From positions 1 through 5,402 of the forward strand of contig CADCPV010000056.1 of assembly GCA_902803345.1 (NCBI GenBank): DNA of 5,402 nt, given 5' to 3'. Both the position numbers and the translations under genes were made by a program. The notes below the pieces were generated by a model. The model saw only the letters and a list, made by a program, of their open reading frames with translations. It made no database searches and had not been told where the DNA came from. How positions within the stretch are numbered: the first letter of the stretch is position 1; each line of letters starts with the position of its first letter. This document shows positions 1 to 5,402 of the stretch, piece by piece. Source of the DNA: an uncultured Eubacteriales bacterium (lineage in GTDB: Bacteria > Bacillota_A > Clostridia > Lachnospirales > Lachnospiraceae).

Positions 1-2
1 AG

Positions 3-662
3 AATGATTTCTTCCCCGGTTTCCCGGCACTTACCTATCTGCAGCCCTTCTCGAAGGACAAGCCCATTATCTACGGTTCTGTACTCGGAGAATTCCCGGT
101 AAATCCGCCGACAGAGGAAGAAAAGGCGGCCATGTCCGAAGCGGATAAGGTGGAGTACTTCAGGAAACGTTTCGGTGACTGCGCGGATGATCTGATGCGG
201 CTTTTCAAGGAGGCTTATCCGGATCACGACCTGATCGATCTCGCATGGCTGGATTCGCGCTGCAGGATCGGGGCAGTTCAGTCCGCGAAGACGCACGTCG
301 CGGCCGGCTGCGAGAATGTTTACCTGTTCCTGGCGTCCTATACAGTTCCGGAGAACGGCCGGATCCCGATCTGGCACGGCGGCGAAGTCGGCTATATCTT
401 CATGAACGAGGATAAGGTCCTGGTCCTGAACGACGCGGAGAATGGTCAGAAATACGCGAGCACGCTGAGCACGATGGTGCTGAATTACGTGAAAACCGGT
501 GATCCCAGCAATGAATTCCTGCCCGAGTGGAAGAAGGTGACAGCAGAGGACGACTGGACCATGATCATCGACAAAGAACCCCGCTGCGTCAACCATCATG
601 ACGACGAGCTGATCGATATCTATAAGGAAGTCGCACCGACCTTCCGTCTGAACCTGAAATAA
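3..662 (+). CDS. Type-B carboxylesterase (para-nitrobenzyl esterase-like), C-terminal part
   Basis: The frame is open from the left edge and ends at TAA 660-662, giving 219 residues. Family members usually have about 500, so the N-terminal half with the nucleophile Ser motif lies outside the window. Two catalytic landmarks of the type-B carboxylesterase family are visible. GSVLGEF (75-95) resembles the strand carrying the catalytic Glu (codon 90-92). IWHGGEVGYIF resembles the catalytic His motif HgaElpyvF (His codon 375-377). The segment ENVYLFLASY before the His and LPEWKKVTAEDDWTMIID near the end also fit the family's C-terminal pattern. The enzyme would hydrolyse carboxylic esters; the substrate is unknown, and so is its location because the N-terminus is missing. 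An internal ATG at 132 is not the start, because conserved sequence continues upstream of it. It is followed by two other esterase genes on the same strand, so a shared role in ester breakdown is inferred. Confidence 0.85.
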   Translation, partial: NDFFPGFPALTYLQPFSKDKPIIYGSVLGEFPVNPPTEEEKAAMSEADKVEYFRKRFGDCADDLMRLFKEAYPDHDLIDLAWLDSRCRIGAVQSAKTHVAAGCENVYLFLASYTVPENGRIPIWHGGEVGYIFMNEDKVLVLNDAENGQKYASTLSTMVLNYVKTGDPSNEFLPEWKKVTAEDDWTMIIDKEPRCVNHHDDELIDIYKEVAPTFRLNLK

Positions 663-700
663 AAGGCGAATACACTGAAGACAACACACATATAACGCTT

Positions 701-730
701 TGCCGCCGGCTGCGAAAGCAGCCGGCGGCA
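701..730 (+). other. Strong intergenic hairpin (13-bp perfect stem, GAAA loop)
   Basis: TGCCGCCGGCTGC (701-713) is followed by GAAA (714-717) and the exact reverse complement GCAGCCGGCGGCA (718-730). The stem is perfect, GC-rich and closed by a GNRA-type tetraloop. No T-run follows on either strand, so it does not fit a standard intrinsic terminator. It sits between two esterase genes and ends 7 bases before the AAAGGAG ribosome binding site of the second. It could be a transcript-stability or processing element, a transcription pause or weak terminator, or a structure affecting translation of the downstream gene. The structure is seen directly; the role is inferred. Confidence 0.8.
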
Positions 731-737
731 GTAAAGG

Positions 738-744
738 AAAGGAG
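738..744 (+). promoter_or_regulatory. Ribosome binding site of first Fes-like esterase
   Basis: AAAGGAG is followed by TTTT and then ATG at 749. The 4-base spacing is on the short side but supports ATG 749 as the start. The site lies 7 bases after a strong hairpin, so access to it may be influenced by that structure. Confidence 0.75.
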
Positions 745-748
745 TTTT

Positions 749-1939
749 ATGGACGAAGAAATCAGACTGAATCAGGCGCTGTATTCCTCGATGATGGTGT
801 TCGACCAGAACCGGCAGAACAGCCGGACGGAGAACGGCGAGCGAGTGTATTTTACCGCACCGCGGGGTTTCGAGACCACTGAGGACGGCAGTATGGTGTT
901 TCACTATTATGCGCCGGATGCGAAGAGCGTGGAAATCCGCGGCTGGGGCGGTACATTCCCGAAGGATACACCGCATTTTCTCTCAAAACGCGAGGACGGC
1001 TGGTGGGAGGGAACGGTTCCCGCATCTGAAATCGAGCCCGGTTTCCACTATCATGACGTCTATGTGGACGGCGTGCGGACCCTGAATCCCCGGGAGCCGA
1101 TCGGCTACGGCAGCGGACGCTTCGCAAACTTCAGCGATACGCCGGACCCGGAGAATACCTTCTATCTTTTGAAGGATGTGCCCCACGGCAGTGTCCGCAT
1201 GGAACTGTATCATTCCGAGCTCTGCAATATGACCCGGAACTGTTGGGTTTACCTTCCGCCGAGTTACGATCTGGAGCCCGAAAAAAGATACCCTGTATGG
1301 TACCTGCATCACGGCGGCGGCGAAAATGAAACCGGCTGGATCTGGCAGGGCAAGGTGAATCTGATCCTCGACAACCTGCTCGCCGAAGGGGAGTGCGAGG
1401 AGATGATTATTGTCATGAATTCCTTCGACGCGTTCGCCCCGACAGAAGAGGACGGTATCTATAAGAACATCGAATACTGTGACGTTCTCGCAAAGGACTG
1501 TGTTCCCTTTATTGATGCGAAATTCCGTACGATTCCGGATAAGGATCACCGCGCGGTGGCGGGACTATCCTTCGGTGTGGTGCATTCGTATCTCGCGGCT
1601 TTCAGATACCCGGAACTTTTCGCCTGGATCGGCTGCTTCTCAGGACACATCATGCCGATCAGCCGGGACGGCGCTTATTTCGGCAGAAGTTTCGATTTTT
1701 CGGAAGTGTTTAAAGATAAAGAACTTTTCAACAGCCGAATCCGCCTGATGTGGCACGGCGGCGGCTTCCGTGAAGGCTTCGGATCAGCCAGGACTTTCCC
1801 CGGCGATGTAATGCCGTACAAGTGGGAAGAATACAAAGCCGCCGGCTACCACGTAGACGGCCGGGGCTACCGGGGTTTCCACGAGTGGGACACCTGGCGC
1901 TTCTGTGCACGGGATTTTGCAAAACTTCTGTTCAGGTAA
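749..1939 (+). CDS. Esterase, enterochelin-esterase/feruloyl-esterase-like alpha/beta hydrolase (paralogue 1)
   Basis: A 396-residue protein with two parts. An N-terminal Ig-like/CBM48-like E-set region (about 45-115) includes YYAPDAKSVEIRGWGG and ends in YVDG. A catalytic esterase domain of the Fes/CE1 (esterase D-like) family follows from about 145 to the end. Visible motifs are YLHHGGGENETGW (185-197, oxyanion-hole region), GLSFG with nucleophile Ser274 (codon 1568-1570), and GFHEWDTWR with catalytic His378. The third catalytic residue is not certain: the strand where CE1 enzymes carry an acid reads MWHGGGFREG, leaving Glu342 as a candidate. No signal peptide or membrane segment is seen (the start is MDEEIRLNQ), so it is probably cytoplasmic. 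It would hydrolyse an ester, possibly an aryl or acyl ester of a sugar, but the substrate cannot be told. The next gene is a paralogue 10 bases downstream. True enterochelin esterase function is unlikely, as no siderophore genes are nearby. Confidence 0.88.
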   Translation: MDEEIRLNQALYSSMMVFDQNRQNSRTENGERVYFTAPRGFETTEDGSMVFHYYAPDAKSVEIRGWGGTFPKDTPHFLSKREDGWWEGTVPASEIEPGFHYHDVYVDGVRTLNPREPIGYGSGRFANFSDTPDPENTFYLLKDVPHGSVRMELYHSELCNMTRNCWVYLPPSYDLEPEKRYPVWYLHHGGGENETGWIWQGKVNLILDNLLAEGECEEMIIVMNSFDAFAPTEEDGIYKNIEYCDVLAKDCVPFIDAKFRTIPDKDHRAVAGLSFGVVHSYLAAFRYPELFAWIGCFSGHIMPISRDGAYFGRSFDFSEVFKDKELFNSRIRLMWHGGGFREGFGSARTFPGDVMPYKWEEYKAAGYHVDGRGYRGFHEWDTWRFCARDFAKLLFR

Positions 1940-1944
1940 GGAGG
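1938..1944 (+). promoter_or_regulatory. Ribosome binding site of second Fes-like esterase, overlapping upstream stop codon
   Basis: AAGGAGG begins inside the TAA stop (1937-1939) of the preceding esterase and lies 5 bases before ATG 1950. This near-ideal Shine-Dalgarno sequence decides the start at 1950 over the in-frame ATG at 1905, which lies inside the upstream gene. The overlap suggests that ribosomes ending on the first esterase can reinitiate on the second. Confidence 0.88.
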
Positions 1945-1949
1945 CGGAT

Positions 1950-3101
1950 ATGAAACAGGATATTTTAAAGAATCAGACGATCAATTCCACACTGACCTAT
2001 TTTGCTCCCTGCTTCCAGGTGAAAGAGCCCAGGCCCGCAGGCGCGCCGTTCTCCTTCAAACTGACAGAGACTTTTCCGATGGTGGAGCCCTGCAAAAACC
2101 TCGGAAACGGACGCGTGCGGCTTACCTACTACAACCCGGATGCGAAGAGCGTTAGCGTTCTTGGCGGCGGCGGAGCCTTTGCCGGAGAATACCCGATGAC
2201 AAAGGACGAGCTTGGGTACTGGACAGTAGAAGTCGAGACGGTGCCCGGCATCCGCGTGCACCGCTATCTTGTGGACGGCGCACTGGTTTTAAATGACCAG
2301 ATGCCGCTTGTTTACTGTGCGCAGGAACCGGCCAATGCCTTCGAGTGCGTTGATGAAAGCTGTGACTGGTACCTTCTGCAGGACGTGCCGCACGGAGACC
2401 TGCGGATGGAGTATTACCGTTCCTCCCATACCGGACGCTGGAAAGTATGCTGGATTTACTGCCCGCCGGGCTATGACGAGAACCCCGAAAAGAAGTATCC
2501 GGTGCTCTATCTGCAGCACGGCGCGGGTGAAGACGAGACCGGTTGGATCGATATGGGGAAGATGAATTACATTTTAGACAACCAGATCGCAGCAGGAGAG
2601 ACCGAGGAGATGCTGGTCGTTATGAATTACGGCTTCTCCCTTCGGGAAGATGAGACACCGGCTCTGAGAAGTCCCGGCTTTGAAACCGAGCTTCTTCAGG
2701 ACTGCATTCCCATGATTGAAGCGAAGTACCGGGTGAAGACGGACCGGGAATCACGTGCGATGGCTGGCCTTTCGATGGGCTCTGCGCAGTCCCAGCGCAT
2801 CGTATTGAATCATCTTGACCAGTTTGCGTATCTCGGCGTGATTATCGGCGGCATCGGGACTGCACCCATCGGCGTACAGGCGGAAGCGCTGAACGATCCG
2901 GAAGAACTGGGAAAGAAGCTGAAGGTCTTCTATGCCTGCAACGGCCGGGAGGAGCCGGGCTGTAAGGCAAGCCATGAAGCGATGGAGAAGATGATCTCAG
3001 AAGGCTTAAGCTGCGGCCGTCACGACATCTTTGAGGGATATCACGAACTCACGGTGTGCAGGAAGGGACTTCGGGCATTCCTGCCGCTGCTGTTCAAATA
3101 A
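1950..3101 (+). CDS. Esterase, enterochelin-esterase/feruloyl-esterase-like alpha/beta hydrolase (paralogue 2)
   Basis: A 383-residue paralogue of the preceding protein with the same layout. An N-terminal E-set/CBM48-like region (about 55-115) carries YYNPDAKSVSVLGGGG, and a Fes/CE1-type catalytic domain follows from about 147. Motifs are YLQHGAGEDETGW (187-199), a canonical GLSMG with nucleophile Ser275 (codon 2772-2774), and His365 in FEGYHELTVC. Glu334 or Glu335 in CNGREEPG sits where CE1 enzymes carry the catalytic acid. By hand alignment, residues 143-226 match residues 141-224 of paralogue 1 without gaps, 51 of 84 identical. The HEW-x-x-WR-like motif of paralogue 1 is HELTVCR here, so both tryptophans are lost. 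It has more cysteines than usual for a secreted enzyme and no signal peptide, so a cytoplasmic location is inferred. The start at 1950 is supported by AAGGAGG. The two genes probably arose by tandem duplication and handle related esters; the substrate is unknown. Confidence 0.88.
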   Translation: MKQDILKNQTINSTLTYFAPCFQVKEPRPAGAPFSFKLTETFPMVEPCKNLGNGRVRLTYYNPDAKSVSVLGGGGAFAGEYPMTKDELGYWTVEVETVPGIRVHRYLVDGALVLNDQMPLVYCAQEPANAFECVDESCDWYLLQDVPHGDLRMEYYRSSHTGRWKVCWIYCPPGYDENPEKKYPVLYLQHGAGEDETGWIDMGKMNYILDNQIAAGETEEMLVVMNYGFSLREDETPALRSPGFETELLQDCIPMIEAKYRVKTDRESRAMAGLSMGSAQSQRIVLNHLDQFAYLGVIIGGIGTAPIGVQAEALNDPEELGKKLKVFYACNGREEPGCKASHEAMEKMISEGLSCGRHDIFEGYHELTVCRKGLRAFLPLLFK

Positions 3102-3126
3102 TCATGTGATGAAATAATAGAGAAAG

Positions 3127-3132
3127 AAGGAG
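3127..3132 (+). promoter_or_regulatory. Ribosome binding site of MFS transporter
   Basis: AAGGAG lies 8 bases before ATG 3141, the optimal distance, and supports that start. The 39-bp gap after the second esterase shows no terminator, so the transporter is probably on the same transcript. Confidence 0.85.
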
Positions 3133-3140
3133 CTTTTGTC

Positions 3141-4445
3141 ATGAAGGAAAAGAAATCCACGCCATTGGGCGGGAGAGTGTGGTTTTCGGCAGTATTTTTC
3201 GGCCTGATCGGGCAGATTGCCTGGATCGTCGAAAACATGTATTTTGCCACTTTTGCCCAGGATATCTTTGCGAATTCGGGGAGAGCGGATATGTCGTACG
3301 GGGTTACGACTGCCATGGTAATCCTCTCGGCAATCGCGGCAACTGTGACGACGATTTTTGCAGGCGGGCTGAGCGACAAAGTCGGCAGGCGGAAACCCTT
3401 TATTGCGATCGGCTACATCTTCTGGGGCTTCACGATCATGCTTTTTGCAATGCTGCCGATGAAGGCGGAAGCCTCCATGGTTGCGGTCATCGCAGTGCTT
3501 CTTGTGGTGTTTGACTGCCTGATGACCTTTGCGGGATCCACATCAAACGACGCGGCTTTCAATGCCTGGGTGGCCGATGTGACCGATGAGACAAACCGCG
3601 GAAAACTGAATTCAATCCTGGCGATTCTGCCGGTGATCGCGGTCGTCATTGTCTTTGTCGGTCTCGGCGGCTTCTACAATTCCGCGAACGAGAGCAATGC
3701 GCTGTTCTTTATCATCCTGGGCATTATTCCGATCGTCGCCGGTATCCTGGCACTGTTTGTGCTGCGGGATGCGCCGGACCTGAAAAAGTCGGAAGGCCAG
3801 AACTACCTTGCGGAAACTTTCTACGGTTTCCGGAAAGATGTGATCAGGAAGAACAGAATGATCTATGTCTGCCTCGCAGCAGCCTGCATCGTCGGTATTG
3901 CACAGCAGACCTTCTTCTCGTACCTGATCAATTTCCTGATCGTGACACTGAATCTTGGTGACAGCTTCGTGATCCCGATGGCGGTTATCATTGTCGGCGC
4001 GGCGGTGTTTACGGCGGTAATGGGAATCCTGTTCGATAAGTTCGGGCGGAAGCATTTCTATTATCCGCTGCTTCTCATCATGGTTCTCGGCATCCTGTCC
4101 TTCTGGGCGCTGCAGTTCATGGATGGGGGAATGAAGACATTTGTGCTTTATGTCGGCGGTGTGCTGATGATGGGCGGAATTCTGTCCCTGACCGGCGCTT
4201 TTACGTCTTCTTTCCAGGATTATCTGCCGGAAGGCACAGAAGGACGATTCCAGGGCGTACGGATGTGCTTTATGGTACTGATTCCCATGATCATCGGACC
4301 GATCATTTCGCTTCTGATCGGACTGGATGCCATGGGTATGAATGGTGAGAACTTCGTTCCGCCTTACGCGATGTTCCTTGCAGCGGCCCTCGTGGCGCTT
4401 CTTGCAGCGATCCCGATCTGGCTTGTAAGGAAAAATTCGAAGTAA
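3141..4445 (+). CDS. Major facilitator superfamily transporter, SLC45/MFS_2-like
   Basis: A 434-residue membrane protein with about 12 hydrophobic helices, near 14-36, 52-74, 86-105, 111-131, 157-178, 187-208, 241-263, 277-298, 307-325, 332-353, 374-395 and 407-428. The MFS loop 2-3 signature appears as GGLSDKVGRRKPF (75-87) and a second copy between helices 8 and 9 as GILFDKFGRK (295-304), marking the two six-helix halves. The segments NDAAFNAWVADVTDETNRG (136-154) and GRFQGVRMCFMVLIPMIIGP (368-387) resemble sugar-type MFS carriers related to the SLC45/glycoside-cation symporter group. That subgroup is from memory of the family and less certain than the MFS call. It would move a small solute, perhaps a sugar or glycoside, across the cytoplasmic membrane by secondary transport, most likely proton- or sodium-coupled uptake. 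As the last gene after three esterases, it is inferred to import their substrate. Export of a product is the alternative. Confidence 0.9.
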   Translation: MKEKKSTPLGGRVWFSAVFFGLIGQIAWIVENMYFATFAQDIFANSGRADMSYGVTTAMVILSAIAATVTTIFAGGLSDKVGRRKPFIAIGYIFWGFTIMLFAMLPMKAEASMVAVIAVLLVVFDCLMTFAGSTSNDAAFNAWVADVTDETNRGKLNSILAILPVIAVVIVFVGLGGFYNSANESNALFFIILGIIPIVAGILALFVLRDAPDLKKSEGQNYLAETFYGFRKDVIRKNRMIYVCLAAACIVGIAQQTFFSYLINFLIVTLNLGDSFVIPMAVIIVGAAVFTAVMGILFDKFGRKHFYYPLLLIMVLGILSFWALQFMDGGMKTFVLYVGGVLMMGGILSLTGAFTSSFQDYLPEGTEGRFQGVRMCFMVLIPMIIGPIISLLIGLDAMGMNGENFVPPYAMFLAAALVALLAAIPIWLVRKNSK

Positions 4446-4475
4446 GATGCTGAGACAGAAAGCGTATTACACACC

Positions 4476-4514
4476 AAAAAAAGTGCAGCGGCCCGAAGGT
4501 CACTGCACTTTTTT
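4476..4514. terminator. Bidirectional intrinsic terminator between convergent genes
   Basis: AAAAAAGTGCAG (4477-4488) pairs with CTGCACTTTTTT (4503-4514). After one C/A mismatch the stem continues with GGCC (4490-4493) against GGTC (4498-4501, one G-T wobble), closing on a CGAA loop. Reading plus, the right arm ends in six T; reading minus, the left arm supplies seven T. It therefore can end both the esterase-transporter transcript, 31 bases after the transporter stop, and the convergent tex transcript. The tex stop codon (4500-4502) and last codons lie within the hairpin. Confidence 0.92.
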
Positions 4515-5402
4515 CATGGAGAGCGATATTCGTTTTTTCTTTTCATCGACGTCGAGAATAACGACACGCACCTCGTCCCCAACGGAAAGGACTTCACTGG
4601 GATGCTTGATGTAGCGGTCCGATATTTCGGAAATGTGTACCAGACCGTCCTGATGCACGCCGATATCCACGAAGGCGCCGAAATCAATGACGTTCCGGAC
4701 TGTGCCCTGGAGGACCATGCCGGGCACGAGATCACTGATTGACAGCAGGTCGGTGCGGAAGATCGGAGCCGGGAGTTCATCTCTGGGATCACGGCCGGGT
4801 TTCAGAAGCTCCGATACGATATCCTGAAGGGTCATGAGGCCGACACCGCAGAGATCGGCGGCTTTTTCGGGACCGTAGGATGAGAGCGCTTTCGGAAGGT
4901 CCGAGAGATGCCCGGAGCGGACATCGGAAAAGTCCTTCCCGAGGAGTGTAAGGAGCTTTTTCGCTGCTTCATAGCTCTCCGGATGGACAGCAGTGCTGTC
5001 GAGTACATTTTCCGCGCCCGGAATGCGTAAAAAGCCTGCGCATTGTTCGTAGGCCTTCGGACCTAATTTCGGAACTTTCAGAAGCTCGGAACGCTTTTTG
5101 AAGGCGCCGTTCTGCTCTCTGTAGGCAACAATATTCTTTCCGAGCGACGCGCTGAGCCCTGAGACCCGCTGTAAGAGCGAAAAAGAGGCCGTATTCAGGT
5201 CGACGCCTACCTGATTGACACAATCCTCGACGACAGCGGTAAGGGCCTCAGAAAGGCGTTTTTCGGGCATATCGTGCTGGTATTGTCCGACACCGATCGA
5301 CTTCGGATCGATTTTCACGAGTTCGGCGAGCGGATCCTGCAGGCGGCGGGCGATCGAGACGGCCGAGCGCAGGTTGACGTCGTAGTCCGGGAATTCCTCT
5401 GA
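4500..5402 (-). CDS. tex: Tex family RNA-binding transcription accessory protein, C-terminal part
   Basis: The minus-strand frame is open from the right edge to the TGA at 4502-4500, giving 300 residues. Full-length Tex has about 700-780, so the N-terminal and YqgF-like parts lie mostly outside. Visible in order are FPDYDVNLRSAVSIARRLQD; the hallmark DPKSIGVGQYQHD; a helix-hairpin-helix region (window residues about 60-127) with GVDLNTAS, LLQRVSGLSASLGKNIV and LLKVPKLGPKAYEQCAGFLRI; a second HhH-like domain starting VHPESYEAAKKLL; and an S1 RNA-binding domain (about 226-296) with GMVLQGTVRNVIDFGAFVDIG, QDGLVHIS and KKRISLSMKK. The protein ends almost directly after S1, without the basic tail found in some Tex proteins. 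Tex is a cytoplasmic nucleic-acid-binding protein linked to transcription; its exact role varies between species. A GTG at 5318 is an internal Val codon, not a start, because conserved Tex sequence continues upstream. It converges on the transporter gene and is probably unrelated to the esterase cluster. Confidence 0.95.
   Translation of the reverse strand, partial: SEEFPDYDVNLRSAVSIARRLQDPLAELVKIDPKSIGVGQYQHDMPEKRLSEALTAVVEDCVNQVGVDLNTASFSLLQRVSGLSASLGKNIVAYREQNGAFKKRSELLKVPKLGPKAYEQCAGFLRIPGAENVLDSTAVHPESYEAAKKLLTLLGKDFSDVRSGHLSDLPKALSSYGPEKAADLCGVGLMTLQDIVSELLKPGRDPRDELPAPIFRTDLLSISDLVPGMVLQGTVRNVIDFGAFVDIGVHQDGLVHISEISDRYIKHPSEVLSVGDEVRVVILDVDEKKKRISLSMKKVQ

Noticed and set aside
671..696. 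Possible promoter with a TATAAC -10-like box at 691-696
   Set aside because: There is no convincing -35 box at 16-18 bases upstream, and the A-rich match is weak; it is not enough to call a promoter.
983..1549. Long minus-strand open frame of 188 codons inside the first Fes-like esterase
   Set aside because: It lies opposite a well-supported esterase gene, has no recognisable motif and no clear ribosome binding site; it is a by-product of the GC-rich codon pattern.
1905..1949. In-frame ATG at 1905 as an earlier start for the second esterase
   Set aside because: It falls inside the first esterase gene and lacks a ribosome binding site, whereas ATG 1950 has AAGGAGG at 5 bases.
749..3101. A siderophore (enterochelin) esterase role for the Fes-like pair
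   Set aside because: No siderophore receptor, ABC uptake or Fur-box-like site is visible, and the neighbour is a sugar-type MFS carrier; the resemblance is only at family level.
3102..3111. Small palindrome ATCATGTGAT after the second esterase
   Set aside because: Four-base arms with a two-base loop cannot form a stable hairpin and no T-run follows, so it is neither a terminator nor a good operator.
3612..4055. Minus-strand open frame of 147 codons inside the transporter
   Set aside because: Its product is a run of charged residues and His, the expected mirror of hydrophobic transmembrane codons, and it resembles no family.
5316..5318. GTG at 5318 (minus strand) as the start of tex
   Set aside because: Upstream codons read through to the edge in the same frame and match conserved Tex sequence, including SIARRLQDPLAELVKIDPK.

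Overview
The window looks like chromosomal DNA from a Gram-positive, Clostridia-like bacterium, plausibly a gut or rumen Lachnospiraceae relative. The reasons are strong AAGGAG-type ribosome binding sites, short intergenic gaps, a Firmicutes-type intrinsic terminator, a base composition moderately above 50% GC by eye, and protein families common in that group. The assignment is inferred from style; no taxonomic marker in the window fixes it.

Layout: four plus-strand genes run from the left edge to about 4445. They are the C-terminal part of a type-B carboxylesterase (3-662), two tandem paralogous esterases of the enterochelin-esterase/feruloyl-esterase-like alpha/beta-hydrolase family (749-1939 and 1950-3101), and a 12-helix major facilitator superfamily transporter (3141-4445). 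Gaps are 86, 10 and 39 bp. The first gap holds a perfect 13-bp GC-rich hairpin with a GAAA loop. A bidirectional intrinsic terminator (4476-4514) closes the cluster. It is shared with a convergent minus-strand gene, the C-terminal part of the Tex RNA-binding protein (4500-5402, entering from the right edge). The Tex stop codon lies inside the terminator hairpin.

How the genes may work together: the transporter probably imports a small organic substrate such as a sugar, glycoside or ester conjugate. The two Fes/CE1-like esterases show no signal peptide, so they would cleave an ester in the cytoplasm, and the type-B carboxylesterase would be another ester-cleaving activity on a related substrate. 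The substrate cannot be read from the sequence. Tex is a housekeeping neighbour and is probably unrelated to the cluster.

I see no mobile element, CRISPR array, tRNA or rRNA, and no evidence of a wholly new system. The most interesting points are the divergent tandem esterase pair with its altered catalytic-site motifs, the intergenic hairpin, and the terminator built into the end of tex.
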